Assembly: GCF_006569185.2 (NCBI RefSeq)
Contig: NZ_VIGC02000022.1
Span: forward strand, 47,712-111,711
Source: Litorilinea aerophila
Lineage (GTDB): Bacteria; Chloroflexota; Anaerolineae; Caldilineales; Caldilineaceae
Length of the DNA stretch: 64,000 bases
Direction: 5' to 3'
Positions 19,295-27,971 of the stretch are shown here, one piece after another. Below the pieces are notes generated by a model. It saw only the letters and a program-made list of their open reading frames with translations, did no database searches and was not told where the DNA came from. The stretch's first letter is position 1. Each line of letters begins with the position of its first letter. The position numbers and the translations under genes are program-made.

Positions 19295-20308
19295 ATGCTC
19301 AAAGTTGCGGTCATCGGCATGGGCAACATCGGCAACACCCATGCCTCCGTCTACAAAGAGGACAACCTGGCCGAGCTGGTCGCGGTCTGTGACATCATCC
19401 GAGAGCGGGCCGACAAGGCCGCGGAGCGGTTTGGCGTGCCCGCCTTCTACAGCGTGGACGACCTGCTGCGTAACGTGGAACTGGACGCGGTGAGCATCAC
19501 CACGGCCGGGGTCGAAAATGGCAGTGACCACTACGAGCCTACCATGCAGTGCCTGGAGGCGGGGCTGCACGTGCTGGGGGAAAAGCCCATCTGCAATGAC
19601 ATTCAAAAGGCCCGGGAAATGGTCGCCAAGGCCGATGAGAAGGGCGTCTACTACGGTATCAACCTCAACCACCGCTTCGTCCCTCCCGCAGCCCGGGCCA
19701 AACAGTGGGTGGAGGAAGGCCGGCTGGGCCACCTGCTGCTCATGAACATGACCATGTGGATCGGCAACCCCAATGACACGTCGCCCTGGTTCCACATCCG
19801 CGCCCTGCACCCCCACTCCCTGGACATCATGCGCTACTTCTGCGGCGATGTGAAGCGGGTCCACGCCTTCTTCAACCGGGCGCCGGGCCGGGTCTGCTAC
19901 TCCAACGTCCAGGTGAACCTGGAGTTCGTCAACGGCGTGGTGGGACACCTCACCGGCAGCTACGACGCCAACCCCCGCCACAACCTGGAACGCTGCGAGG
20001 TCATGGGCACGGAAGGCCGCTTCGTCCTGGACAACCTCTACGAGGAGCTGACCTTCTACCCCCGGCGCAGCGACGAGCTGACCGTCATCCGCAACAGCAT
20101 CATGGGCGGCCTGAGCGGCTTCGGCGCCACCTTCACCAACCGCATCCACCGCTGGCTGGAACAGATCACCGCCGGCGTCCCCCGGGACCAGATCGAGGCT
20201 TCCGGCAAGGATGGCCTGGCCGTCCAGGAGATCATCGAGGCCGCCATCCGCTCCCACGAAAGCGGCCGGGCCGAAGAGGTGCCGGTGGTGAGTGAGCTGA
20301 TTGGGTGA
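19295..20308 (+). CDS. Gfo/Idh/MocA family oxidoreductase
   Basis: 337 residues. The Rossmann domain begins VAVIGMGNIGNTHASVY (GxGxxG at 8-13), with the acidic Asp of AVCDI for the NAD ribose. GLHVLGEKPICND contains the EKP motif whose Lys is catalytic in the family, and YGINLNHRFVPPA opens the alpha/beta substrate domain. LHPHSLDIMRYF holds the conserved His/Asp region. It likely oxidises a sugar, inositol or uronate. It is closely similar throughout to the next gene. Its last codons and stop lie inside a GATTGGGTGA repeat. Confidence 0.9.
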   Translation: MLKVAVIGMGNIGNTHASVYKEDNLAELVAVCDIIRERADKAAERFGVPAFYSVDDLLRNVELDAVSITTAGVENGSDHYEPTMQCLEAGLHVLGEKPICNDIQKAREMVAKADEKGVYYGINLNHRFVPPAARAKQWVEEGRLGHLLLMNMTMWIGNPNDTSPWFHIRALHPHSLDIMRYFCGDVKRVHAFFNRAPGRVCYSNVQVNLEFVNGVVGHLTGSYDANPRHNLERCEVMGTEGRFVLDNLYEELTFYPRRSDELTVIRNSIMGGLSGFGATFTNRIHRWLEQITAGVPRDQIEASGKDGLAVQEIIEAAIRSHESGRAEEVPVVSELIG

Positions 20309-20325
20309 TCAGGGGATTGGGTGGC
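20296..20325. repeat. GATTGGGTGATC repeat at a gene end
   Basis: CTGATTGGGTGATCAGG and GGGATTGGGTGG lie in tandem; the first unit supplies the stop codon of the upstream oxidoreductase. It is the same family as repeats at about 200, 25190 and 27873. Confidence 0.55.
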
Positions 20326-20428
20326 TGCCACGGTCCAAAAGTACGGTGGCGGCGACACCCCCATTTCATGTTTCGCTCGCTCTATCTCATTCCTATGAAC
20401 GTCATTCCCATGAACGAGGGGAAATCTT

Positions 20429-21421
20429 ATGTTACGCGTCTGTGTGATTGGACTGGGCCCCATCGGCAACCGGCATGCCCGCATCTACCAGGAGGATCCC
20501 CTGGCCGAGTTGGTGGGGGTGTGTGACTGGGATCGGGAACGGGCCGACGCGGCGGCCGCCCGCTACGGCGTGCCAGCCTTCTACGACGTCCAGGAAATGC
20601 TGGAAGCCCTGCACCCGGACGTCTGCAGCGTGGCCACCGGCGGCCACGAGTACGGCAGCGAGCACTACCTGCCCACCATGCAGGCCCTGGAGTTCGGCTG
20701 CCACGTGCTGGGCGAAAAGCCCATCTCCAACGAAATCCACGAGGCAGAGGAGATGGTGGCCAAGGCCCGAGAAAAGGGCGTCTGCTACGGCATCAACCTC
20801 AACCACCGCTTCACCCCGGCGGCCCGCATCGCCAAGCAGTGGCAGGAAGAAGGGCGCATCGGCCATCTACTTTTCATCAACATGAGTATGTGGATCAAGA
20901 ACCCGCGCGAAACCTCGCCCTGGTTCCAGATCAAGGCCCTCCACCCCCACACGGTGGACATCATGCGCTACTTCGGCGGCGACATCGAAGCCGTCCACTG
21001 CTTCGCCACTAAGGCCCCCGGCCGCCAGATCTGGTCCACCGCCACCTTCAACATGCGTTTCAAGAACGGCGCGGTGGGCACCCTGACCGGCAGCTACGAC
21101 ATCGAGCGGGGACACCCCATGGAACGCTGCGAAGTGGCCGGGGTCAAGGGCCGCTTCGTCATCGAAGACATGTACCGGGAAGTCACCCTCTACCCGGCCG
21201 GCGATCCCATCAAGCTGGTCTACACGAACCCCATCTTCGGCGGCATGCGGGACTTCGAGGACACCTTCCGCAACCGCATCCACCGCTTCCTGGAGCAGGT
21301 GAGCGAGGGGGTGGACCCCGAGGAGATCGACGGTTCCGGCGCCCAGGGGCTGGCCGCCCAAAAGGTCCTGGCCGCGGCCATCGAGTCGCTGCAGAACGAG
21401 ACCGTCGTGTACGTCAAGTAG
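20429..21421 (+). CDS. Gfo/Idh/MocA family oxidoreductase, paralogue of the preceding gene
   Basis: 330 residues. VCVIGLGPIGNRHARIYQED, then the EKP motif in HVLGEKPISNE, GINLNHRFTPAARIAKQW and LHPHTVDIMRYFGGD match the upstream protein block for block, including the unusual MWIxNPxxTSPWF segment. They are evidently a tandem duplication or two subunits/steps for related sugars. NAD(P)-dependent oxidation of a sugar or inositol is likely; substrate unknown. Confidence 0.9.
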   Translation: MLRVCVIGLGPIGNRHARIYQEDPLAELVGVCDWDRERADAAAARYGVPAFYDVQEMLEALHPDVCSVATGGHEYGSEHYLPTMQALEFGCHVLGEKPISNEIHEAEEMVAKAREKGVCYGINLNHRFTPAARIAKQWQEEGRIGHLLFINMSMWIKNPRETSPWFQIKALHPHTVDIMRYFGGDIEAVHCFATKAPGRQIWSTATFNMRFKNGAVGTLTGSYDIERGHPMERCEVAGVKGRFVIEDMYREVTLYPAGDPIKLVYTNPIFGGMRDFEDTFRNRIHRFLEQVSEGVDPEEIDGSGAQGLAAQKVLAAAIESLQNETVVYVK

Positions 21422-21467
21422 GAGTCCATTCAACAGACCCACGCCTAGCCAGGGCGAACGGACTACG

Positions 21468-24400
21468 GTGACCATGACCCGCTTCGTTGCGGACCTCCAC
21501 ATCCACTCCCACTACTCCCGGGCCACCAGCCGGGATCTAACCCTGGAGCACCTTGCCCGCTGGGCCCAGATGAAGGGCGTCCACGTGGTGGGCACAGGCG
21601 ACATCGCGCATCCTGGCTGGCTGGCCGAGATCCGGGAGAAGTTGGAACCCGCCGAGGAGGGGCTCTTCCGCCTGAAACCAGAACTGGAGCAGGCTGTCCA
21701 GGCCCAGGTGCCGCCTGCCTGCCAGGCCCCGGTGCGCTTCCTGCTGGCCGGCGAGGTGAGCAACATCTACAAGAAAAACGGCCGGGTCCGCAAGCTCCAT
21801 CACGTGCTCTTCCTGCCCGACCTGACAGCGGTGGAGAAGCTCCAGGCCCGGCTGGAACAGATCGGCAACATCCGCGCGGACGGCCGCCCCATCCTGGGGC
21901 TGGACTCCCGGGAACTGCTGGAGATCCTGCTGGAGACCGATCCCCGGGCCTACCTGATCCCGGCCCACATCTGGACCCCCTGGTTCTCCCTGCTGGGCTC
22001 CATGTCCGGCTTCGACTCGGTGGAGGAGTGCTTCGAGGATCTGACGCCCCACATCTTCGCCCTGGAGACGGGCCTCTCGTCGGATCCCCCCATGAACTGG
22101 CGGGTCTCCGCCCTGGACCGCTACACCCTGGTCTCCAACTCGGATGCCCACTCGCCCCAGAAGCTGGCCCGGGAAGCCAACCTCTTCAACACCGAGCTCT
22201 CCTACCCGGCCATCCACGCCGCGCTGAAGAGCGGCGATCCCGAGGCCTTCCTGGGGACGGTGGAGTTCTTCCCCGAAGAGGGGAAATACCACTTCGACGG
22301 CCACCGCAAGTGCGGCGTGCGCTGGCATCCCCGGGAGACCCGGGTCCACCAGGGCCTCTGTCCCGTCTGCCAGAAGCCGGTCACCGTGGGGGTGATGCAC
22401 CGGGTGGAGAGCCTGGCCGACCGGCCGGAGGAGGATGTGAGCGCATCAGGGCGTCATCCCTTCCACCGCCTGATTCCCCTGCCAGAGCTCCTGGGCGAGA
22501 TCCACCAGGTCGGCCCCGGCAGCAAGACGGTGCAGGCCGCGTACCAGGCCCTGCTGGCAACCCTGGGCCCCGAGCTGGAAATCCTGCTTCACCTGCCCCT
22601 GGACGCCATCCAACAGGCCGGGGGGCCCCTCCTGGCCGAGGGCATCCGACGCATGCGGGCCGGCCAGATCGCCAGCAACCCCGGCTTCGACGGGGAGTAC
22701 GGCGTGATCCAGGTCTTTGCCGACGAAGATCCGGGCGCCGCGCCCCAGCTGGATCTCTTCGGGGAGATGGACGACGAAGCGTTGGCAGAGGCACCCGCCG
22801 GGCCACGGCACCCCTCGGGGCAGCAGGCGCCTCCATCCGACGACGCCCCGGCGGTTTCCCCGATGCCAGCCGTGGCAGAAGTGGAACAGGCGGCAGACGC
22901 AACGCTGGAGGGGACAGCAGAAACCAGGCCAGAGCACGCCGAGGATGCGCCCATCCATGCCTGGGAACAGCCTCTGCTCTTCGGCCAAACGGCGCCGCCC
23001 TCCGAGGCGCCGCGTCCCCCCGAGGGTGCAGCATCCCGGGTGGATGCCTGGCCACCCCTGGCCCACCTGAACGACGAACAACGCCGCGCCGTCCTCTGTG
23101 TCGACCGGCCCCTCCTGATCGTGGCCGGCCCCGGCACCGGCAAGACCCGCACCCTGACCTATCGCCTGGCCTACCTGATGGCCTGCCATGGCGTGCCGCC
23201 CGAGCAGATCCTGGCCATCACCTTCACCAACAAGGCGGCGGAGGAGATGGCCGAGCGGCTGGCCGCCCTGACCGATGCAGCCACCGCGGCCCGGGTGATG
23301 GTGCGCACCTTCCACGCCTTCGCGGCCTGGCTGTTGCGGGAACACGGCCAGCGCCGGGACCTGTCGGCGGACTTCGCCATCTGCCAGGAAGAGGAGCGGC
23401 TGGCCCTGCTGCGCCATGCCTGCCCCGGCCTGACCGAGGGGACCTGCCGGCAGACCCTCCGCCACATCTCCCAGGCCAAGAACGAGCTGTTGCCGCCGGG
23501 TGCGCCGTCGCTGGCCACCCGCTTCCCAGAGGTGGCCGACTTTCCCGCCCGCTACGCGGCCTATCAGGCCGCCCTGCGCCAGCATCATTTGATGGACTTC
23601 GACGATCTGCTGGGCGAGGCGGTGGCCCTGCTCCAGGAGGAGCCGACGGTGCGGCAGGCCCTGCAGCAGCGCTTCCGCTGGATCTCGGTGGACGAGTACC
23701 AGGACGTCAACCTGGCCCAGTACCGGCTCCTGCGCCTCCTGACCGGCGACGCGGATCCGTCCGCCGACGGGCGGCCCAACCTGTGCGCCATCGGCGACCC
23801 GGACCAGGCCATCTACGGCTTCCGGGGGGCGGACCGGGGCTATTTCCTGCGCTTCACCGAGGATTACCCGGACGCCCAGGTGCTCCAGCTCCGCCAGAAC
23901 TATCGCTCCACCCAGTCCATTCTGGATGCAGCGCGCCAGGTCATCGCCCAGAGCGCGGGCCGGGAGGGCGATACCGTGCCCCTGGAGATCTGGTCCGAGT
24001 TCTTCGACGCCACCAGGCTGGAGATCTATCAGGCGCCTACCGACCGCGCCGAGGCCGAGTATGTGGTCCACCAGATCGAGCAGATGGTGGGCGGCACCAG
24101 CTACTTTTCTCTGGATTCAGGCCGGGTAGCGGGGACGGAAGAGGGGCGGCGCGCCTTCGCCGACTTCGCGGTGCTCTTCCGCACCCACGGCCAGGGCCGC
24201 CTCCTGGAGGAGGCCTTTGCCCGCTCCGGCATTCCGTACCAGGTGGTGGGGCGGCGTCCCCTGGCAGAGTACCGGGAGGTGCGCCAGGTGCTGGCCTACC
24301 TCTGGCTGTTGCGCAACCCGCGGAGCGCCTTTCACCTGGCCCGTCTCCTGGGGCTGGACCTGCCCCCGGCGGCGCTGGGGACGGTTCTTGCGTCCCTGCC

Positions 24401-25127
24401 TGGGCCCTTCTGGCAGCTTGCGGAGGATGCGGGGAAGCAGGTGGCGGCCGCGGTGGGCCTGGCCGGCCGGCCGGGGACGGCGTGGACGCGGCGCTGGCAT
24501 CAGGTGTGCGCCCGCCTGCAGGAGCTGGAGGCATTGCAGGGGGAGGCGCCGCTGACCCGGCTGCTGGAATCCCTGAGCCAGGACCTGGAGGGCCTGGACG
24601 ATGCCGGGCAGGAGCGGCTCCGGCAACTGATGCGCCGGGCCATCCCCTTCGGCCAGGATCTGAACGGCTTCCTGGAGGCCCTGTCCCTCCAGGGGGAGGC
24701 CGACACCTACGATCCCCGGGCCGACCGGGTCCCTCTGATGACCCTCCACGCGGCCAAGGGGCTGGAATTTCCGGTGGTCTTCATCGTGGGCTGTGAAGAG
24801 GGCCTCCTCCCCTACCGGCGGGGCGAGGAGTTGCGGGGGGACAAACCGGACGATGCAGCGGAGACAGCGGCCGGCGAGGAGGCAGATGTGGAAGAGGAAC
24901 GCCGGCTCTTCTACGTGGGCCTGACCCGGGCGCGGGAAAAGCTGATCCTGACCCACGCGCGGCGGCGTCACCTCTACGGTCGGCGGATGGCCAACGAGCC
25001 TTCCCGCTTCCTGGCGGACATCGAGGAGACCCTGAAGGAAGTGAAAGAGATGGCCCAGCGCAAAACCCGGCCGGACGCCTCCCGGGCGCGACCAACGCTG
25101 GAGCAGTTGCGGCTGTTCGAGACGTGA
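21468..25127 (+). CDS. Endonuclease Q-like PHP nuclease fused to UvrD/PcrA-type helicase
   Basis: 1219 residues from GTG at 21468 (ATG at 21474 is also possible). Residues 1-430 resemble endonuclease Q: FVADLHIHSHYSRATS (PHP metal ligands at His11, His13), GTGDIAHPGW, LLAGEVSNIYKKNGRVRK, VSNSDAHSPQKLAREANLF, then a Cys/His zinc site in GLCPVCQKPVTVGVMHRVE. EndoQ nicks DNA 5' of deaminated bases. Residues about 535-1190 are a superfamily-1A helicase: Walker A GPGTGKT (554-560), ITFTNKAAEEMAERL, VDEYQDVNLAQYR, AIGDPDQAIYGFRGAD, LMTLHAAKGLEFPVVF and LFYVGLTRAREKL. QLDLF (427-431) and QLRLF (1213-1217) match the sliding-clamp motif. The fusion suggests coupled incision and strand removal. Confidence 0.88.
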   Translation: MTMTRFVADLHIHSHYSRATSRDLTLEHLARWAQMKGVHVVGTGDIAHPGWLAEIREKLEPAEEGLFRLKPELEQAVQAQVPPACQAPVRFLLAGEVSNIYKKNGRVRKLHHVLFLPDLTAVEKLQARLEQIGNIRADGRPILGLDSRELLEILLETDPRAYLIPAHIWTPWFSLLGSMSGFDSVEECFEDLTPHIFALETGLSSDPPMNWRVSALDRYTLVSNSDAHSPQKLAREANLFNTELSYPAIHAALKSGDPEAFLGTVEFFPEEGKYHFDGHRKCGVRWHPRETRVHQGLCPVCQKPVTVGVMHRVESLADRPEEDVSASGRHPFHRLIPLPELLGEIHQVGPGSKTVQAAYQALLATLGPELEILLHLPLDAIQQAGGPLLAEGIRRMRAGQIASNPGFDGEYGVIQVFADEDPGAAPQLDLFGEMDDEALAEAPAGPRHPSGQQAPPSDDAPAVSPMPAVAEVEQAADATLEGTAETRPEHAEDAPIHAWEQPLLFGQTAPPSEAPRPPEGAASRVDAWPPLAHLNDEQRRAVLCVDRPLLIVAGPGTGKTRTLTYRLAYLMACHGVPPEQILAITFTNKAAEEMAERLAALTDAATAARVMVRTFHAFAAWLLREHGQRRDLSADFAICQEEERLALLRHACPGLTEGTCRQTLRHISQAKNELLPPGAPSLATRFPEVADFPARYAAYQAALRQHHLMDFDDLLGEAVALLQEEPTVRQALQQRFRWISVDEYQDVNLAQYRLLRLLTGDADPSADGRPNLCAIGDPDQAIYGFRGADRGYFLRFTEDYPDAQVLQLRQNYRSTQSILDAARQVIAQSAGREGDTVPLEIWSEFFDATRLEIYQAPTDRAEAEYVVHQIEQMVGGTSYFSLDSGRVAGTEEGRRAFADFAVLFRTHGQGRLLEEAFARSGIPYQVVGRRPLAEYREVRQVLAYLWLLRNPRSAFHLARLLGLDLPPAALGTVLASLPGPFWQLAEDAGKQVAAAVGLAGRPGTAWTRRWHQVCARLQELEALQGEAPLTRLLESLSQDLEGLDDAGQERLRQLMRRAIPFGQDLNGFLEALSLQGEADTYDPRADRVPLMTLHAAKGLEFPVVFIVGCEEGLLPYRRGEELRGDKPDDAAETAAGEEADVEEERRLFYVGLTRAREKLILTHARRRHLYGRRMANEPSRFLADIEETLKEVKEMAQRKTRPDASRARPTLEQLRLFET

Positions 25128-25211
25128 CAACGTGACAGGGTGGCAACGTGACAACGTGACAGGGTGATGAGTCAAGACAGGGTTACTGTATCACCTAATC
25201 ACCCAATGATT
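25128..25211. repeat. CAACGTGACAGGGTG tandem repeats plus GATTGGGTGATT relative
   Basis: CAACGTGACAGGGTG occurs at 25128-25142 and 25152-25166, directly after the helicase stop, which overlaps a related GACGTGACAA unit. It is followed by ATCACCTAATCACCCAATG (about 25190-25208), a member of the repeat family seen in three other spacers. Only two or three units are present and they are not spaced like CRISPR repeats. Confidence 0.6.
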
Positions 25212-25237
25212 GTCCTCCAAAGACGGGAGAAAGACGG

Positions 25238-26290
25238 ATGAGTAGCCGAATCGGCATTGGCGTGATCAGCTTTGCCCATGGACATGCCCACGCCTACTGC
25301 CAGCGCATGCTGACCTATGACGACGTGAAACTGGTGGCCTGCTGGGACGATGACCCGGCCCGGGGGGAAGCGGCGGCGGCCAAGTATGGCATGACCTACT
25401 CGCCCCACCTGGAGGATCTCCTCCACAACCCCCAGATCCAGGGCGTCATCGTCACCTGCGAGACCCACCGCCATGCCGAGATGGTGCTGGCCGCTGCCGC
25501 CGCAGGGAAGGACATCCTCTGCCAGAAGCCCATGGCCCTCACCCTGGCCGACTGCGACCGCATGGCCGCGGCCGTGGAGCGGGCCGGGGTCAAGTTCATG
25601 ATGGCCTTCCAGATGCGGCGGGATCCCTCCAACATCAAGATCAAAGAGGTGGTGGAGAGCGGCGTGCTGGGCCAGATCAGCGTGCTGCGCCGCCGCCACT
25701 GCATCCCGGTGCTCTTCAACCCGGACTTCGTCAACGGCCCCACCCGCTGGCACCTGGACCCGGAGAAGAACATGGGGATGTTCATGGACGATGCCTCCCA
25801 CGCCACGGACTTCATCCACTGGATCCTGGGGCGGCCCGTGAGCGTCATGGCCGAAATCGGCAACACGGTCACCCAGGTGGCGCCGGACGACACGGGCGTG
25901 GCCATCTACCGCTTCGCCGGCGGCGCCATGGCCGTGCTGCTCAACTCGTCGGTGACCCTGGCCGGCGAGAACACCACGGAGATCTACGGCGACCAGGGGG
26001 TGCTGATCCAGAACCACGACGACGTGCCGTCCACCAACGGGCCGTTGCCGCCCCACCCCATCGCGCTCAAGCTCTACACCCGGGAACAACCCCGCTGGCA
26101 AGATCTGGGCATTCCCATTCCGGCCAGCCACGGCGAACGCATCGCGGCCGTCCCCCGGGCCTTCGTGGACTGCCTGCGCCACGACACCCCGCCCGACGTC
26201 ACCGCGGAAGATGGCCGGGTCTCGGTGGAGATGGTGCTGGGTGCCTACCAGTCGGCCCGGGAGGGACGGCGGGTGACGTTTCCGCTGTGA
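25238..26290 (+). CDS. Gfo/Idh/MocA family oxidoreductase
   Basis: 350 residues, ATG preceded by a GGGAGAAAGACGG ribosome site. The N-terminus IGVISFAHGHAHAYCQRM departs from the usual GxGxxG (here SFAHGH), as seen in a subgroup of the family. VACWDDDP marks strand 2, and KDILCQKPMALTLADCD holds a QKP in place of EKP with the catalytic Lys kept. HLDPEKNMGMFMDDASHATD supplies the conserved active-site His and Asp. The last part is the C-terminal dimer domain. It is not closely similar to the two oxidoreductases upstream. Confidence 0.85.
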   Translation: MSSRIGIGVISFAHGHAHAYCQRMLTYDDVKLVACWDDDPARGEAAAAKYGMTYSPHLEDLLHNPQIQGVIVTCETHRHAEMVLAAAAAGKDILCQKPMALTLADCDRMAAAVERAGVKFMMAFQMRRDPSNIKIKEVVESGVLGQISVLRRRHCIPVLFNPDFVNGPTRWHLDPEKNMGMFMDDASHATDFIHWILGRPVSVMAEIGNTVTQVAPDDTGVAIYRFAGGAMAVLLNSSVTLAGENTTEIYGDQGVLIQNHDDVPSTNGPLPPHPIALKLYTREQPRWQDLGIPIPASHGERIAAVPRAFVDCLRHDTPPDVTAEDGRVSVEMVLGAYQSAREGRRVTFPL

Positions 26291-26308
26291 TACAGGCGAG
26301 GCCGGGCG

Positions 26309-26372
26309 AGCCTTGGACCGATGATTGAAATCATCGGCTGGCACACCCCAAGTGCGTTGAAACGCACTCAAC
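26309..26372. repeat. 64-bp double-hairpin element, copy 1
   Basis: Two perfect hairpins, CCGATGATT-GA-AATCATCGG (26318-26337) and AGTGCGTT-GA-AACGCACT (26351-26368), are joined by CTGGCACACCCCA. A copy with about five differences lies at 48069-48130 in the opposite orientation. There is no T-tract. Confidence 0.8.
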
Positions 26373-26410
26373 GGGACGGATGACGCCCGGCTTGAAATTG
26401 AATGTACAAT

Positions 26411-26440
26411 TCCACACAATTCTAGTCCACACAATTCTAG
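26411..26440. repeat. Perfect 15-bp tandem duplication before the sulfatase-like gene
   Basis: TCCACACAATTCTAG occurs twice in direct tandem (26411-26425 and 26426-26440), right before AGGAG of the next gene. ATTG-AATGTA-CAAT lies just upstream. A weak promoter reading (TTGAAA 26392-26397, CACAAT 26415-26420) overlaps it, so the repeat could be a regulator site. Confidence 0.55.
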
Positions 26441-26458
26441 AGGAGTTTAGACGACACC

Positions 26459-27871
26459 ATGGCAACACGTCCACGCAGCAGACGCAGACCGCCAAACATT
26501 ATCCTGATGGGCATCGATTCGTTGCGTCGGGACCACATGAGCTGCTACGGCTACCATCGGCTGACCACGCCCCACATTGACCGCTTCGCCCAGGAGAGCA
26601 CCCTCTTCGAGCAGACCTTCAGCGCGCACATCCCCACCACCAGCGCCTACGCTTCCATGCTCACGGGCATGGACGTCTTCACCACCCAGGTGGTGGCCCT
26701 GCGCCACAAAGGCCCCCTGCGCCCCGAGGTGAGCACCCTGGCCGAGATCCTGCGGGAAGAGGGCTACAACACCACCTGCGTGGGTTTCAGCGGCAACCCC
26801 TCGTCCCGGGGCTTTGACAATTACCTAGACTATGCCGGCTGGGGCAGCTGGAATGAAGGCCGCAGCCCCAAGGCCCAGAACCTCAACGAGGTGGCCATCC
26901 CCGAGCTGGAGCGGCTGGCCCGCAAGCGCAAGCCTTTCTTCCTCTTCCTGCGCCACATGGATCCCCACGCGCCCTACCTGCCGCCGGAGCCCTTCGAGCG
27001 CATGTTCTACCACGGCAACGAATGCGACCCGAAGAACAAGTCCATGGAGCCGGTGATGGCCTTCAAGCCCTTCCGGGACTTCTTCGCCAGCTGGATGCCG
27101 CCGGGCATCACCGACAAGGACTACGTCATCGCCCAGTACGACGGCGCCATCGCCTACATGGACGCGGCCATCCGCTCCATCTTCACCGCCATCACCAGCC
27201 TGGGCCTGGACGACAACACCATCGTGGTCATCAACGGCGACCACGGCGAAACCCTCTACGAGCATGAATGCTACTTCGACCACCACGGCCTCTACGATCC
27301 CACCCTGGTGGTGCCCCTGATCATCCGCTACCCGGGCCACCTGCCCGCAGGCAAGCGGGTGCGAGGCTACAACCAGCACAAGGACCTGGTGCCCACCCTG
27401 CTGGAGCTGGCCAACATCCAGCGGGACGACATCCAGTTCGACGGCCGCAGTCTGCTGCCCATGGTGCGGGGCGAGGTGCCTTCCCACGAGAGCGAAATCT
27501 ACCTGACCGAGTGCACCTGGATGCGCAAGCATGGCTGGCGCACCCCCGAGTGGAAGCTCATCGTGGCCCTGGAGCCGGACTTCCACTTCAAGCCGGAGGT
27601 GGAGCTCTACAACCTGGTGGAAGACCCCGAGGAGAACCACAACCTGGCCGAAAGCGAACCCGGGGTGGTGGCCATGCTCAAGGAGCGGATGGAAGCCTGG
27701 ATCGCGAAGCGAGAAGCCGAGACCGGCCTGCCCAACCCCATCCTCAACCAGCCGGGCTGGCACGGCCGGGAAGGCATCGACTACTTCACCAGCTCCCAGC
27801 AGGCCTACGACACCCTGCACATCGGCGACCCGGCCCAGGCCGCGCGGCTCCAGTCCCGTTCACGCGAGTAA
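26459..27871 (+). CDS. Sulfatase-family (alkaline phosphatase superfamily) hydrolase without formylglycine motif
   Basis: 470 residues. PNIILMGIDSLRRDHMSCYG starts the domain with metal-ligand Asp20. The catalytic segment reads HIPTTSAYASMLTG; aligned to CxPxRASLLTG, the Cys is Thr60 and the Arg is Tyr64, so FGly cannot form. Thr60 may be a direct nucleophile as in phosphodiesterase- or phosphonate-type superfamily members. INGDHGETLYEH gives the second metal-ligand Asp/His pair, and YNQHKDLVPTLLELANI plus LYNLVEDPEENHNLA are typical C-terminal sulfatase motifs. The true activity may be phosphoester rather than sulfate-ester hydrolysis. Confidence 0.82.
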   Translation: MATRPRSRRRPPNIILMGIDSLRRDHMSCYGYHRLTTPHIDRFAQESTLFEQTFSAHIPTTSAYASMLTGMDVFTTQVVALRHKGPLRPEVSTLAEILREEGYNTTCVGFSGNPSSRGFDNYLDYAGWGSWNEGRSPKAQNLNEVAIPELERLARKRKPFFLFLRHMDPHAPYLPPEPFERMFYHGNECDPKNKSMEPVMAFKPFRDFFASWMPPGITDKDYVIAQYDGAIAYMDAAIRSIFTAITSLGLDDNTIVVINGDHGETLYEHECYFDHHGLYDPTLVVPLIIRYPGHLPAGKRVRGYNQHKDLVPTLLELANIQRDDIQFDGRSLLPMVRGEVPSHESEIYLTECTWMRKHGWRTPEWKLIVALEPDFHFKPEVELYNLVEDPEENHNLAESEPGVVAMLKERMEAWIAKREAETGLPNPILNQPGWHGREGIDYFTSSQQAYDTLHIGDPAQAARLQSRSRE

Positions 27872-27872
27872 T

Positions 27873-27960
27873 ATTGGGTCATTGGATGGTTCGGTGATTG
27901 GAGGACTGGGCGATACCCCATCACCGAATCACCCAATGACCAAATGACCCAATCACCCAA
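27873..27960. repeat. GATTGGGTGATT-type inverted repeat
   Basis: ATTGGGTCATTGG and GGTTCGGTGATTGG on the left are matched by CATCACCGAATCACC and AATGACCAAATGACCC on the right, forming a long imperfect stem. It fills the spacer between the sulfatase-like and amidohydrolase genes. Confidence 0.65.
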
Positions 27961-27971
27961 TGAGGCCTCCC

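Noticed and set aside
22028..24796. 922-codon open frame inside the EndoQ-helicase gene
   Set aside because: Its translation is Gly/Pro/Arg-rich with no motifs, while the other frame has complete nuclease and helicase motifs.
25128..25211. CRISPR array
   Set aside because: Only two 15-bp units with a nine-base gap; no unique spacers of uniform length and no cas genes.
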